From: VRUE01 sp963753245
GTDB taxonomy: Bacteria > Actinomycetota > Thermoleophilia > Solirubrobacterales > 70-9
Direction: 5' to 3'
Length of the DNA: 64,000 nt
Assembly (NCBI GenBank): GCA_963753245.1
Contig: CAVWBK010000005.1
Coordinates: 261,049 to 325,048, forward strand
In this document: positions 56,521-64,000 of the stretch, one piece after another
Position numbering within the stretch: position 1 is the stretch's first letter
How the letters are laid out: each line of letters starts with the position of its first letter
The notes under the pieces: generated by a model
The model's database searches: none
Told to the model about the DNA's origin: nothing
The model's input: only the letters and a program-made list of their open reading frames with translations
Program-made: the position numbers and the translations under genes

Positions 56521-56626
56521 GGGCTGGGAGAAGACCGTCACCTTTTCATGCAGCCCGCCTAGCCGCTTCCCTTTGGTCAGCCTCATAGTTCCAGCTCGAC
56601 CAACGCGCCTCTTTCGACCAAGCAGA

Positions 56627-56656
56627 TTGACCCGCCTCCGGCGGAAGGGTTACGGT
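56627..56656 (+). promoter_or_regulatory. Promoter of second 'KLTYANV' gene
   Basis: TTGACC, 18 bases, TACGGT, followed by a leader that resembles the leader of the first family member (GGGCC blocks and a CCAG or CTAG just before ATG). Confidence 0.62.
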
Positions 56657-56718
56657 CCGTGGCACGGGCCTGGCTCTTTGGGGAGCAGGGCCAAACCACG
56701 AGCCCAGCGGGGGTCCAG

Positions 56719-57288
56719 ATGCGCCCGAAGTTGACCTATGCAAACGTCATGGCGACGCTGGCCGTGTTTTTGGTGCTAGGCGGCGGGGCCTATGCGGCGA
56801 CCAAGCTGCCCAAGAACAGCGTCGGCTCGAAGCAGCTAAAGAAGAACTCGGTGACGACCGCGAAGATCAAGAGCAACAGCGTGACTGGAGCGAAGGTTGC
56901 TGATGGATCGCTCACCGGGGCAGACATCGCGGATGGATCGCTCACCGGGACGGAGATAAACCAATCCTCCTTGACGGCGGTGCGGGCGAGCAACGTGACG
57001 GCTCTGGCCTTCAACGCTGACGCTAGCTGCTCACCGGCTCTGCGGCTGCCTTCAGGCGTGAGTTCCAAACGCTTGAACCCCGGAGTCTGCGAAATCATCT
57101 TCCCGCATCCGGTGGCGAATTGCGCGTTCACGTCCAGCCTTCACACTCGCAACGCGACCTTGGTTCCAATTTCCATCAAGCAGATCGAAGAGTTCGATTT
57201 CAGTAAAACTCCCAACTCGCTCATCGTCGACACAAGAGCAGAAGGCAGTCTGTCTAACGAGCCGTTCGACTTGGTGGTTGTCTGTTAA
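56719..57288 (+). CDS. Secreted repeat-bearing protein, 'KLTYANV' family member 2
   Basis: A 189-residue protein from ATG 56719. The conserved N-terminal module (RPKLTYANVMATLAVFLVLG, KNSVGSKQLKKNSVTTAKIK) is extended by two exact decapeptide-like repeats, ADGSLTGADI and ADGSLTGTEI, which show how the repeat array can grow. The C-terminal domain (~95-189) differs from its neighbours and has cysteines at ADASCSPAL, NPGVCEII, VANCAFTS and a final VVVC. It is preceded by the conserved promoter and leader. The mature protein is probably held at the surface by the N-terminal hydrophobic segment or released. Confidence 0.8.
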   Translation: MRPKLTYANVMATLAVFLVLGGGAYAATKLPKNSVGSKQLKKNSVTTAKIKSNSVTGAKVADGSLTGADIADGSLTGTEINQSSLTAVRASNVTALAFNADASCSPALRLPSGVSSKRLNPGVCEIIFPHPVANCAFTSSLHTRNATLVPISIKQIEEFDFSKTPNSLIVDTRAEGSLSNEPFDLVVVC

Positions 57289-57359
57289 CGACCCCCATTG
57301 ACCTGAAATCTTGTGAGGGGCCATCGTCAGCCTCTCGACGCCGATCAAGGAGAGATGCG

Positions 57360-58007
57360 ATGCGCCCGAAACTGACCTATGCAAATGTTGTCGCGACGCT
57401 ATCCCTGTTCATCGCTATCGGGGGTGCAGGCGCCTTCGCGGCGTCCCAGCTCGCCAAGAACTCCGTCGGGGCCAAGCAGCTTAAGAAGAACGCCGTCACG
57501 ACGGCGAAGATCAAGAACGAAGCGATCACCGCTGCCAAGGTCAAGAAAGGCGCGCTCACTGGAACGCAGATCAACGCCTCAACGCTTGGCACGGTCCCGA
57601 CCGCGCAAACGGCAACCGCACTCGCCCCACCGGAAGCATGGCATGTGGTGGGAGAGTCGGGGGAGCCGAGCTTTCTGAACTCCTGGGCAAACCTGCCGAC
57701 ACCTCTTGCTGAAAGCGTCGCGTTCTACAAGGACCACGAGGGAATCGTTCACCTTCGGGGTATCGCTGCCGAGGGTAAAGGCGAAGCGATCTTTCAACTG
57801 CCTCCCGGCTTTCGCCCCGCCAGCGGCAAGGTAACCTCGATCGGTGACTTTTGCCTAGGGTCGGTGGGCGAATGCGGCAGCCATGGGATCGGGCTCATGG
57901 ACATCTACGGTCCCGGCGTCGTCCCCAACGATGACGGGATCGTCCTACCTCCCTTCGGAGCAATGACGGTCTACCTCAACGGCATCACCTTCCGGGCCGA
58001 ATCCTGA
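57360..58007 (+). CDS. Secreted repeat-bearing protein, 'KLTYANV' family member 3
   Basis: A 215-residue protein after AAGGAGAG and ATG 57360. The N-terminal module is very close to member 1 (RPKLTYANVVATLSLFIAIG, LKKNAVTTAKIKNEAITAAK, VKKGALTGTQINASTLGTVP). The C-terminal ~130 residues resemble the lectin- or fibre-like ends of phage and surface proteins (NLPTPLAESVAFYKDHEGIV, FQLPPGFRPASGKV), including the phrase 'VHLRG' often seen in tail-fibre tips. It lacks the TTGAC-TACGGT promoter pair of members 1 and 2 and may be transcribed from upstream. Confidence 0.8.
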   Translation: MRPKLTYANVVATLSLFIAIGGAGAFAASQLAKNSVGAKQLKKNAVTTAKIKNEAITAAKVKKGALTGTQINASTLGTVPTAQTATALAPPEAWHVVGESGEPSFLNSWANLPTPLAESVAFYKDHEGIVHLRGIAAEGKGEAIFQLPPGFRPASGKVTSIGDFCLGSVGECGSHGIGLMDIYGPGVVPNDDGIVLPPFGAMTVYLNGITFRAES

Positions 58008-58269
58008 CTCGACCTGTACGCAACGGGAAAAGCGTTCTGATGACGGCCCTGTGGTCGCCTGGCCCCTCCCTTTGCCAACTTTACGGTTCTCGTTCCCCCG
58101 CCTGCTCGCGCTCCCGTTGGAGCGTAAGGCGTCGTCTCTTTTACCCAGCGTGCCTTCCCCAATTTCATCTCTCTCCTCCTTTAACTTTAACCAACCACAG
58201 CCACGCGCCAGCGCTACGCTGATTGCACGGTTCCGGGAGCATCGACCGGAGAAGGGGACCCCTCTCTCC

Positions 58270-58908
58270 TTACTGTTTGTTCAGGGTGCCGACCCGCACC
58301 GCGGTGATCACGCGGTTGCGCGTTTGGGCGCCTTCTTCGGGTTCGCAGGCGAGCGTCACCGTACCGCCGCCAGAGGCGCCGGTCAGCGCCGTCTCCTGGC
58401 TGAAGACCGCCAACGGGGCGAGGTTGGCCGAGCCGCCGGCGAGGAGCGTGCCTTCGTCGCGCAGCTGGCAACCGACCAAGTTGGCCGTGGCGGCGTTGTT
58501 GCCGAGATCGGCGGAGGCGACGATGACGTAGTTGCCGCCCGCCGGCAGGTTTAGCGAGGCGATCGTCGTGTTCGTCCCAGCAGCCAGGGCGATCTGCGCC
58601 CCCTGGGAGGTGACGAAGCCTTCGGAGCGCTCGCCCGGGGTGAGTTTCTGCGTACTCACAGCCCCTTCTGCCAGCTTGCCGCTGGTGACCGCGCCTTCCG
58701 CCAGCTTGGCCGTGCTCACCGAGCCTTCGGCGAGCTTCGCTCCGGTCACCGCGCGGTTCTTGAGTTTCTTCGTGGTGATCGCGCCGTTCTTCAGGGACTT
58801 GGTCCCGATCTTCACCGCGGCGAAGGCGGTGCCGGCCAGGGAGAGGATCAGCGCCACGAGCGCCACCACCATCGCCGGTGAGGGCCTGCGCACCTTCGGT
58901 CGTTTCAT
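58270..58908 (-). CDS. Secreted protein with AKLAEGxVTxxKL repeats
   Basis: A 212-residue protein from ATG 58908 behind CAGGAGGCC; the frame extends to 59004 without support. After a basic start (MKRPKVRRPSPAMVVALVAL) and a hydrophobic export segment come repeats of about ten residues: NGAITTKKLK, NRAVTGAKLA, EGSVSTAKLA, EGAVTSGKLA, EGAVSTQKLT (~47-96). These are a cleaner version of the 'AVTxAKVKxG' repeats of the KLTYANV family. The C-terminal ~110 residues form a beta domain (NLPAGGNYVIVASADLGNNA) with two cysteines. Convergent with the three-gene cluster. Function unknown, probably cell-surface. Confidence 0.8.
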   Translation of the reverse strand: MKRPKVRRPSPAMVVALVALILSLAGTAFAAVKIGTKSLKNGAITTKKLKNRAVTGAKLAEGSVSTAKLAEGAVTSGKLAEGAVSTQKLTPGERSEGFVTSQGAQIALAAGTNTTIASLNLPAGGNYVIVASADLGNNAATANLVGCQLRDEGTLLAGGSANLAPLAVFSQETALTGASGGGTVTLACEPEEGAQTRNRVITAVRVGTLNKQ

Positions 58909-59517
58909 TTCGGCCTCCTGAGGCGAGTCCTTCATGGCCGGCGCAGGGCGTGAGCGCCGCGCCGCTTGGCTGCGCAGCCTCTCACGCGCCCTGGCATCGG
59001 TCAACGTCGGCGATCTGGTCTGGTCGGGGGCGGGCGACGACTGTCGAGCACGAAGTGCTCGGAAGCATCAGCTGTCGCTCCGGACGCGCTCTGAGCCAGG
59101 CCAGGACGTTCACGGAGACGTTGGGCTACCCCCGAAAAGATGGAGCCGGCGTTCTGGAGTCAGGCGGCCTGGGTTCCGCTATGGGTCGTGACGAGCGACG
59201 AGGACTCTGCATGAAAGAAGAAGCAAGATGCACAAGAGAGCAGGATCGGTCCGGAATTGAAGTCAGACGGATCACAGACCTGGGTCAGTGACCGACGAAT
59301 GATTATCAAGTCCTCGACCATCCAAGGAGACAAGCAGCACTAACAGCCAACAGCAACCCCCTCACGCCCTACGGATGAAAGTCAAGTCCGCGACCACAAA
59401 CGATGTCTCTGTCCAGCTGCTCCGCCCAGTCTTTCGGGCCTCCTTTCAGTCGCTCTTTAACTGCAACCGCATTACCCCTCACGCCACATCACCTGCCCTG
59501 GTGAGGGGATCGCGGGA
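58909..59517. other. Intergenic stretch next to IS110
   Basis: About 600 bases without a supported gene on either strand; open frames at 58878-59291 lack ribosome sites and family resemblance. A hairpin CCCCTCAC / GTGAGGGG (59475-59482 with 59501-59508) lies just outside the IS110 coding end, and a second small one (GCGGGA / TCCCGC) overlaps its stop. Confidence 0.5.
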
Positions 59518-60718
59518 TCAGTCCCGCTTGCCGGCCGGATGCCAGTCGGCGACGAGCCGCCGGTAGGCAACCTCGGCCTGTGCCGCCAACTCCTTCTCGA
59601 GCTCCTTGCGCTCGGTGGCGGAGACCAGCGAGCGCTCGCCGGAGCGCTTTCCACGCCGCCGCTTCGCCCCGGTGGCCAGCTCGGCCGCCCTGATCTTCGC
59701 CTGCACCCTGCTCGGGCGGACGAAGGCGTAGTCCTCGCCCTTGGTGAGCATGTTCCAGGCGATCACGACCAGCTTGCGGGCGACCGCTACGTTGGCGACG
59801 TTGGCCCCGCCGCGCTTTCTGACCCGCTCGGCGAAGGCGCGCATCGGGCCGGCGGCGCGATGCGCGTGCCAGGCGGCCTCGATCAACATGTGACGGGCAT
59901 AGCCGGGCCCGCGCTTGGAGATCCGCCCGTGACGGGCGGGTTCGGAGCCCGACTGCACCACCTTGGGGTCCAGGCCCAAATAGCCGACCAGGTGGCGGGC
60001 CGTGGGGAAGCGCGAGACGTCGCCGATCGCCGCCATCAACGCCGTCGCGCTGACAACGCCGAAGCCCGGCAGGGTCATCAGGCGTTTGATCTCCTCCGAG
60101 CCGAGCGCCTGCTCGCAGATGCGCTTCTCGATCAGCTCGATCTCAGCGTCGAGGAAGTCGACCTGGCGCAGGCAGGCATCGACCGTCTCGGCCTCATCTG
60201 GGGGCAGCTGCTGAGCGGCGAGCCATTTGCGCCCGGCCACCCCGAAGGCGTCGGTCATCGGCGGCTTGCCCTTCAGGTTGCCGACCAAGACCGCGTGGAC
60301 CTGGTTCTTCTCACGGGTGCGGTGGCGGACCAGGTTGGCGCGGCGGGAGATCAGCCGCCTTCTTACCCGCGTCTTCTCATCTGGCACCCAGACCGCGGCG
60401 AGGAAGCCGCCGGCCAGGAGCTTGGCCAGCACCCTGGCATCGAGGCGGTCGGTCTTGGGGCCTTGGCCGATCCGTTCGCGCACTGCTTTGGGGTCGGCAA
60501 GGATGACCGCGGCCACGTGGGGCTCGATGATCCGGGCGATCGCGGCCGCATTGCCGCTCGACCTCCATCGCCACCTGGTCTTCGGCGCCGAGGCTCTGGG
60601 CAAAGAGCGCCAGCTCCTCCTCTTCGCTAGATATGCGCCCGGCGGAGCGCACCTGCCCGCTCTCGGCGATCGCGACCTCGCAGAAGTCGCGGTGAACGTC
60701 CATCCCAATGCATCGCAT
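59518..60718 (-). pseudogene. IS110-family transposase, one frameshift
   Basis: ATG 60718 starts MRCIGMDVHRDFCEVAIAES, the RuvC-like DEDD domain (Asp in GMDVH, Glu in VAMEV). Near 60560 the sensible frame changes to NAAAIARIIEPHVAAVILAD, then KTDRLDARVLAKLLAGGFL (the two Asp of DEDD), and the C-terminal transposase_20 domain TLPGFGVVSATALMAAIGDV and GYLGLDPKVVQSG with the catalytic Ser region. One base restored would give ~400 residues, normal for IS110. IS110 enzymes use a bridge RNA and lack inverted repeats. As sequenced the copy is inactive. Confidence 0.85.
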
Positions 60719-60975
60719 CGAACTGCTCCCTTCGGTTGACGGTGAGGAAGCGAGGCGGGCAAGAACGGCAACCACGGATTCGGGCTCGCAGCCCATCCGG
60801 GCACTCGCAGGGGCGGCCATCCATCAACTGCGGGCTCGCGGCCCATAAGGCGTACGGCCTGCCCGTCCTGCGTTCTTCCAGAAGCCCCCGGACCCGGAAC
60901 ACCCGCGCGACGCTAGGCGGCGCTGCGGATGTCTCGGCAGGGGCTCCACGGGGGCAGTTTCATGCCCCCATCACT
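60719..60975 (-). ncRNA. Candidate IS110 left-end non-coding region (bridge RNA locus)
   Basis: IS110-group elements carry a structured bridge RNA in the non-coding end next to the transposase start. These ~250 bases upstream of the start fit: no gene, a perfect hairpin GGGGGCA / TGCCCCC at 60953-60972, and two similar palindromic blocks GGGCTCGCAGCCC (~60781) and GGGCTCGCGGCCC (~60833) spaced about 50 bases apart. The element boundary is not proven. Position is seen; the RNA is inferred. Confidence 0.4.
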
Positions 60976-61237
60976 GAGTGAGATCGTGCCCTTCGAGCGC
61001 GGTGGCGTTGACGTCCGGCCACCGGGCTGGCATCTTCAGCGCTCAGAGCTACCGAGCGGTTGACAAATTTCGCGCCCGGTCGGCCGGCTCCGACGCGGCT
61101 TAACGAGATCCTCGTCGTGCCCCTACCCGCTCCTCGACCGCGGCACCCGGCGGTTAGGCCGAAGTTCCCCCAGCCGACACGAAGCGATCCCGCCTGCCGA
61201 CTGGGTTTGCGGTCCCAACGAGCTGTCTGGGTGGTGA
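60976..61237. other. Spacer between two insertion sequences
   Basis: No gene is visible between the IS110 end and the IS1634 coding end. A sequence CTGTCTGGGTGGTG at 61223 may be the left terminal repeat of the IS1634-type element. Confidence 0.4.
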
Positions 61238-63006
61238 CTACGCGACGACCGGCGCCTGCTCAGCGAGCTCAAGCGCCCGCGCTTGGATCGGGGTCGGCTC
61301 GGCGAGCTTCTCGAAGCTCGCGTCGCTGCCGGCGAGGCGGACCGTATTGCGGGTCAGCGTGCCAAGCTCAGCGATCAGGCTGCGGTAGCTGTGGCAGGGC
61401 TCGCCGGCAGCGGTGCGCTTGCTCTGCGCCTTGCGCTTCGCTGCGGCCGAGCGGCTCGCCTTGGCGACCGGGTCGGCGGCGATCGGCGGCGCCTCGTCCT
61501 TGAACAGCAGCGGCGCCCAGGCCTCGCGCAGATGCCAGGTCAGGTAGTAGGCGAGCATGCAGAGGAAGACGTGGGCGCGGACGCGGCCTTCGAGGTGGTG
61601 GTGGATCGGGCGGATCTCGAGCTCGGGGCCCTTGAGGGTGCCGAAGGCGCGCTCGACCTGCTCCAGCCCCTTATAGGAGCGGACGACCTCGACGGCGGCC
61701 AGCTCGCCCTCGGGGGCGCTCGTGCGCAAAACGTAGAAGCCGTCGAGGTCGGCCTCGGCCTCGATCTGCTCGCTCTTGCGGGAGAAGCTGAAGCTGGCAT
61801 CGGTGATCGCGATCTCGAAGTGCTTCTTCATGCGGTAGCGCTTGAGCGCGGGCCCGACCGCGAGGCCGACCTCCGCGGCGCCTTTCAGGGTGCCCGCCTC
61901 CACGCGCTCTGCGATTGCCTCCAGCTCCGCCTCGGTGGCGGCGAGCAGCTCCTCGCGCTTTCTCGTCCGCTCGGAGCCCAGCAGCGGGTTGCGGCAGACG
62001 ATCAGCCGCTCGCCCGGGTAATCCTCGGGGGCGGAGATCTCGGCCAGGTTCGCCTCGTCAAACAGCGAGAGCTGCAGGTGGCCGTCTTTGATCAGCCGCT
62101 TGATCTGCGGCGCCTTGAGCGCGGTGATCCAGCCCACCCCCTCGGCACTTGCAAGCGCCTCGATGTTGGCCTTGGTGACCATGCCGCGGTCGGCGACCAC
62201 GATCACCGTCTTCAAGCCGAAGCGCTGCTTCAGCTTCTCGACCTGAGCGGGCAGCGTCTTGTCGTCGTGAAGCTCGCCCGAGAAGACCTCGACCGAGAGC
62301 GCTCGCCCGGGCTTGTCGCAGAGCAGCCCGTAGATGATCTGCGGCGTGCCGCGCTTGCGATCGCGCGAGTAGCCGAGCTTGGCCAGCGGGCACTTGCGCC
62401 CCTCGAAGTAGGAGGAGGAGACGTCGTAGAGGACGAGCTCGCCGTCCTTTAAGTGGCGGGCGGCGAGGCGGTCCTCGATTCGCTCCTGGCGCGCCACGAG
62501 CCAGTCGAGCGCCGCGTAGAGCTCGTCCTCGTCGGCGCCCTCGATGCCGAGTTCGCCCGCCAGCGTCGACTGACCCAGGGCGCGCACGGTCTGCAGCTTG
62601 GAGCCCGGCGCAAGCACCCGCTGGCAGACCATCGCCAGGCAGAGATCGCGCTGGCGCGAGGACTTTCGGTCCAGCAGCCGCGCCAGCTCGAGCCGCCGCG
62701 CCATCGTCAGCGCCGCCGCGACGTGCCCGGCTGGCAAAGAGCGCTCGATCTCAAACGCCTCGCCGGCCGCGATCAAGACCTCGCCGCGCAGCGTCGCCCG
62801 GATCGCCTCGATCGCCTCCGCCGGCAGGTGCGAGAGATTGGCCAAGGTCTCGTTCTTGACCTTGCCGCCCTCGCGGTAGGAGCGCCGCAGCAGGTGGGTG
62901 ACGTACTCGCGATGCTTGCCCTGGCGTCGATTGGTGACGACGTGCATCGCGCCTGAGGGCCGGGGACGACGGCTCATATTCGCACACTATCGCACCGTTC
63001 GGACAG
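61223..63006. mobile_element. IS1634-family insertion sequence
   Basis: It contains a single full-length transposase. Candidate terminal repeats CTGTCTGGGTGGTG (61223-61236) and, on the other strand, CTGTCCGAACGGTG (63006-62993) agree at 9 of 14 positions, including both ends. The boundaries are therefore approximate, and no target duplication was identified. Confidence 0.55.
61238..62977 (-). CDS. IS1634-family transposase
   Basis: A 579-residue DDE transposase of the IS1634 group (IS4-like superfamily). Landmarks are the N-terminal RREYVTHLL-type region (KHREYVTHLLRRSYREGGKV), LYDVSSSYFEGRKCPLAKLG with the first catalytic Asp (~178), GYSRDRKRGTPQIIYGLLCD, VIVVADRGMVTKANIEAL with the second Asp (~258), and the late DGFYVLRTSAP and YKGLEQVERAFGTLK carrying the catalytic Glu (~460). 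It ends with HVFLCMLAYYLTWHL. No frameshift, so it may be active. It lies between a broken IS110 copy and a broken secreted-protein gene. Confidence 0.92.
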   Translation of the reverse strand: MSRRPRPSGAMHVVTNRRQGKHREYVTHLLRRSYREGGKVKNETLANLSHLPAEAIEAIRATLRGEVLIAAGEAFEIERSLPAGHVAAALTMARRLELARLLDRKSSRQRDLCLAMVCQRVLAPGSKLQTVRALGQSTLAGELGIEGADEDELYAALDWLVARQERIEDRLAARHLKDGELVLYDVSSSYFEGRKCPLAKLGYSRDRKRGTPQIIYGLLCDKPGRALSVEVFSGELHDDKTLPAQVEKLKQRFGLKTVIVVADRGMVTKANIEALASAEGVGWITALKAPQIKRLIKDGHLQLSLFDEANLAEISAPEDYPGERLIVCRNPLLGSERTRKREELLAATEAELEAIAERVEAGTLKGAAEVGLAVGPALKRYRMKKHFEIAITDASFSFSRKSEQIEAEADLDGFYVLRTSAPEGELAAVEVVRSYKGLEQVERAFGTLKGPELEIRPIHHHLEGRVRAHVFLCMLAYYLTWHLREAWAPLLFKDEAPPIAADPVAKASRSAAAKRKAQSKRTAAGEPCHSYRSLIAELGTLTRNTVRLAGSDASFEKLAEPTPIQARALELAEQAPVVA

Positions 63007-63123
63007 TAATTGCTGACGACACGAGAACACCAAGAAAGAGCCGCAATTTCGCACAAACAAAGGGATCACGGCCTATCTCAGCGGTGACGACCGCGGGAAC
63101 TTCGGGTTAGGGAAGCCGCTGAT

Positions 63124-63767
63124 CTATTTGGGTTTGAGGGTGTAGCTCACCGAGATGAAGCCACCGATGGCGCCGCCGGGGCCATCGGTGATGCGGCCGA
63201 TCAGCAGTTCGCCGGCTGCGATCGCCGCGGTCTGCGGGCTGGTGCACGTGCTCGTGCCCGCATCAACCGTGCACGAGAAGCGTGCCGGTCGCCCCCAGCG
63301 ACGGGGACGCCTCGATTCAGGCCTGAACGGCCTGCCCTCCCTGCTGCGGCGTAAGGACGTGAAAGTCGGCGATTTCCATCGCAACCGGTGCCACCATGAC
63401 GATCGGGTCCGCTGCCACCGACACGCCGGAGGGAGCGAACGCCTGAGTCGCGTTCGCGCCGCTGGGCCCTTCTTTGAAGACGGCCATCTGGACCGACTTG
63501 CCGCTGCCAGGAGCTGGGCGCCAGCCGGCCCCGTGGGTCCGGCTGGCCCAGGTCGCCGCTGGGAAGCTGGCCCGCGCCGAAGTCGGCCTTCTTCAGCGAT
63601 CCGTCCTTCACTTTCGCCCCGGTAACCGCGTCTTTCCTCAGCTGCTTCGCGCCGACCGAGTCCTTCGGCAGTTGGGTCGCCGCGTAGCTGACGCCCCCAA
63701 GGGCGATGAAGACGGCGACGGTCGCCATCACGTTGGCGTAGCTCAACTTGCTGCGGAATCGATCCAC
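63124..63767 (-). pseudogene. Secreted 'K-L-S-Y-A-N-V' family protein with collagen-like part, frameshifted
   Basis: ATG 63767 gives MDRFRSKLSYANVMATVAVF, the family export signature, and KDSVGAKQLRKDAVTGAKVK with DGSLKKADFGAGQLP repeats. The frame then changes to PGPAGPTGPAGAQ (collagen-like Gly-Pro-Ala triplets), changes again for ATQAFAPSGVSVAADPIVMV, and returns for CTVDAGTSTCTSPQTAAIAA and GGFISVSYTLKPK at the stop 63124. At least two frameshifts disrupt it. A sixth related member in this window, next to an insertion sequence. Confidence 0.75.
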
Positions 63768-64000
63768 CGTGCCGTCTCCGTCCGAGTTTCACGGCCAGTC
63801 TATGTGCTGTAGCGGCAGGACCGCTATTCGCGATTGCCGCGACCTTCACCGGATGATCTCCGGGGGCGCTGGCGCTCCCCGTCTGACGTAGGGAGGCGAT
63901 ACCTCGCCTTCGAATTGACCGACGCAAAGTCCTCCCGAATTTGACATTAGGGGTATGGCAGAAAACTGCGACGAATTCCGCCCCGGCCGAGGACAGGTCG

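Noticed and set aside
1..64000. CRISPR array or cas genes
   Set aside because: No set of short regularly spaced repeats and no Cas motifs were seen. The regular repeats present are protein-coding or tRNA-derived.
63955..64000. Possible start of a plus-strand gene at ATG 63955
   Set aside because: Only 15 codons fit in the window and the GGGG before the ATG is too close to be a good ribosome site; cannot be judged.

Overview
The window looks like a chromosomal segment of a high-GC actinobacterium, most likely class Thermoleophilia (Solirubrobacterales or relatives). This rests on strong GC-rich codon use, a System I (Ccm) cytochrome c pathway, an AlkB-rubredoxin-TetR operon, and many secreted proteins with TIG, PASTA, beta-propeller or 'K-L-T-Y-A-N-V' type N-termini. 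The assignment is by recognition, not by search. There is one intact tRNA (Gly, CCC), no rRNA and no CRISPR.

Layout. 0-4.6 kb is conserved core: a lipoprotein cut by the window edge, a YfcE-type phosphoesterase, argS, a degenerate P-loop protein, and ccmH-ccmG. From 4.9 to 27 kb lies an accretion island anchored on tRNA-Gly(CCC). Four partial 3' copies of that tRNA and two 3' halves of a tRNA-Met mark repeated integration. The island is rich in toxin-antitoxin loci (RHH-PIN, RHH-ParE, Phd-PIN, AbrB-Doc, VapBC, Xre-RES). It also holds an IS1595 element, a tyrosine recombinase lacking its first catalytic Arg, secreted proteins, and many frameshifted or truncated genes (FAD monooxygenase, KAP NTPase, beta-helix protein, PIN remnants). 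In the AbrB-Doc and Xre-RES pairs the antitoxin is intact while the toxin is frameshifted.

27-45.7 kb is mostly intact: a GH114 protein, an ArsR-type regulator divergent from two tandem ~950-residue secreted paralogues with a repeated cysteine-pair module, an SDR, ccmE-ccmF, secG, and the alkane module (alkB, rubredoxin and tetR overlapping by ATGA, behind a perfect palindromic operator). A methyltransferase and pdxH follow, facing a GMC-type alcohol dehydrogenase that could oxidise AlkB products. A GNAT protein, a second methyltransferase, dtd and a cupin complete the block. The ccm genes sit in two parts about 30 kb apart, on opposite sides of the island.

45.7-64 kb starts with a PAS-PAS hybrid histidine kinase translationally coupled to a REC-PAS-HD-GYP response regulator. 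It continues with decayed genes (glutamate dehydrogenase, PIN, HNH), two large secreted proteins sharing a C-terminal module, a chimeric pseudogene built from two genes 32 kb away, three tandem members of a repeat-bearing secreted family (more members elsewhere in the window), a frameshifted IS110 element and an IS1634 element. Many accessory genes here and in the island carry single-base frameshifts while core genes do not, which favours real decay over poor sequence, although homopolymer errors cannot be excluded from sequence alone.
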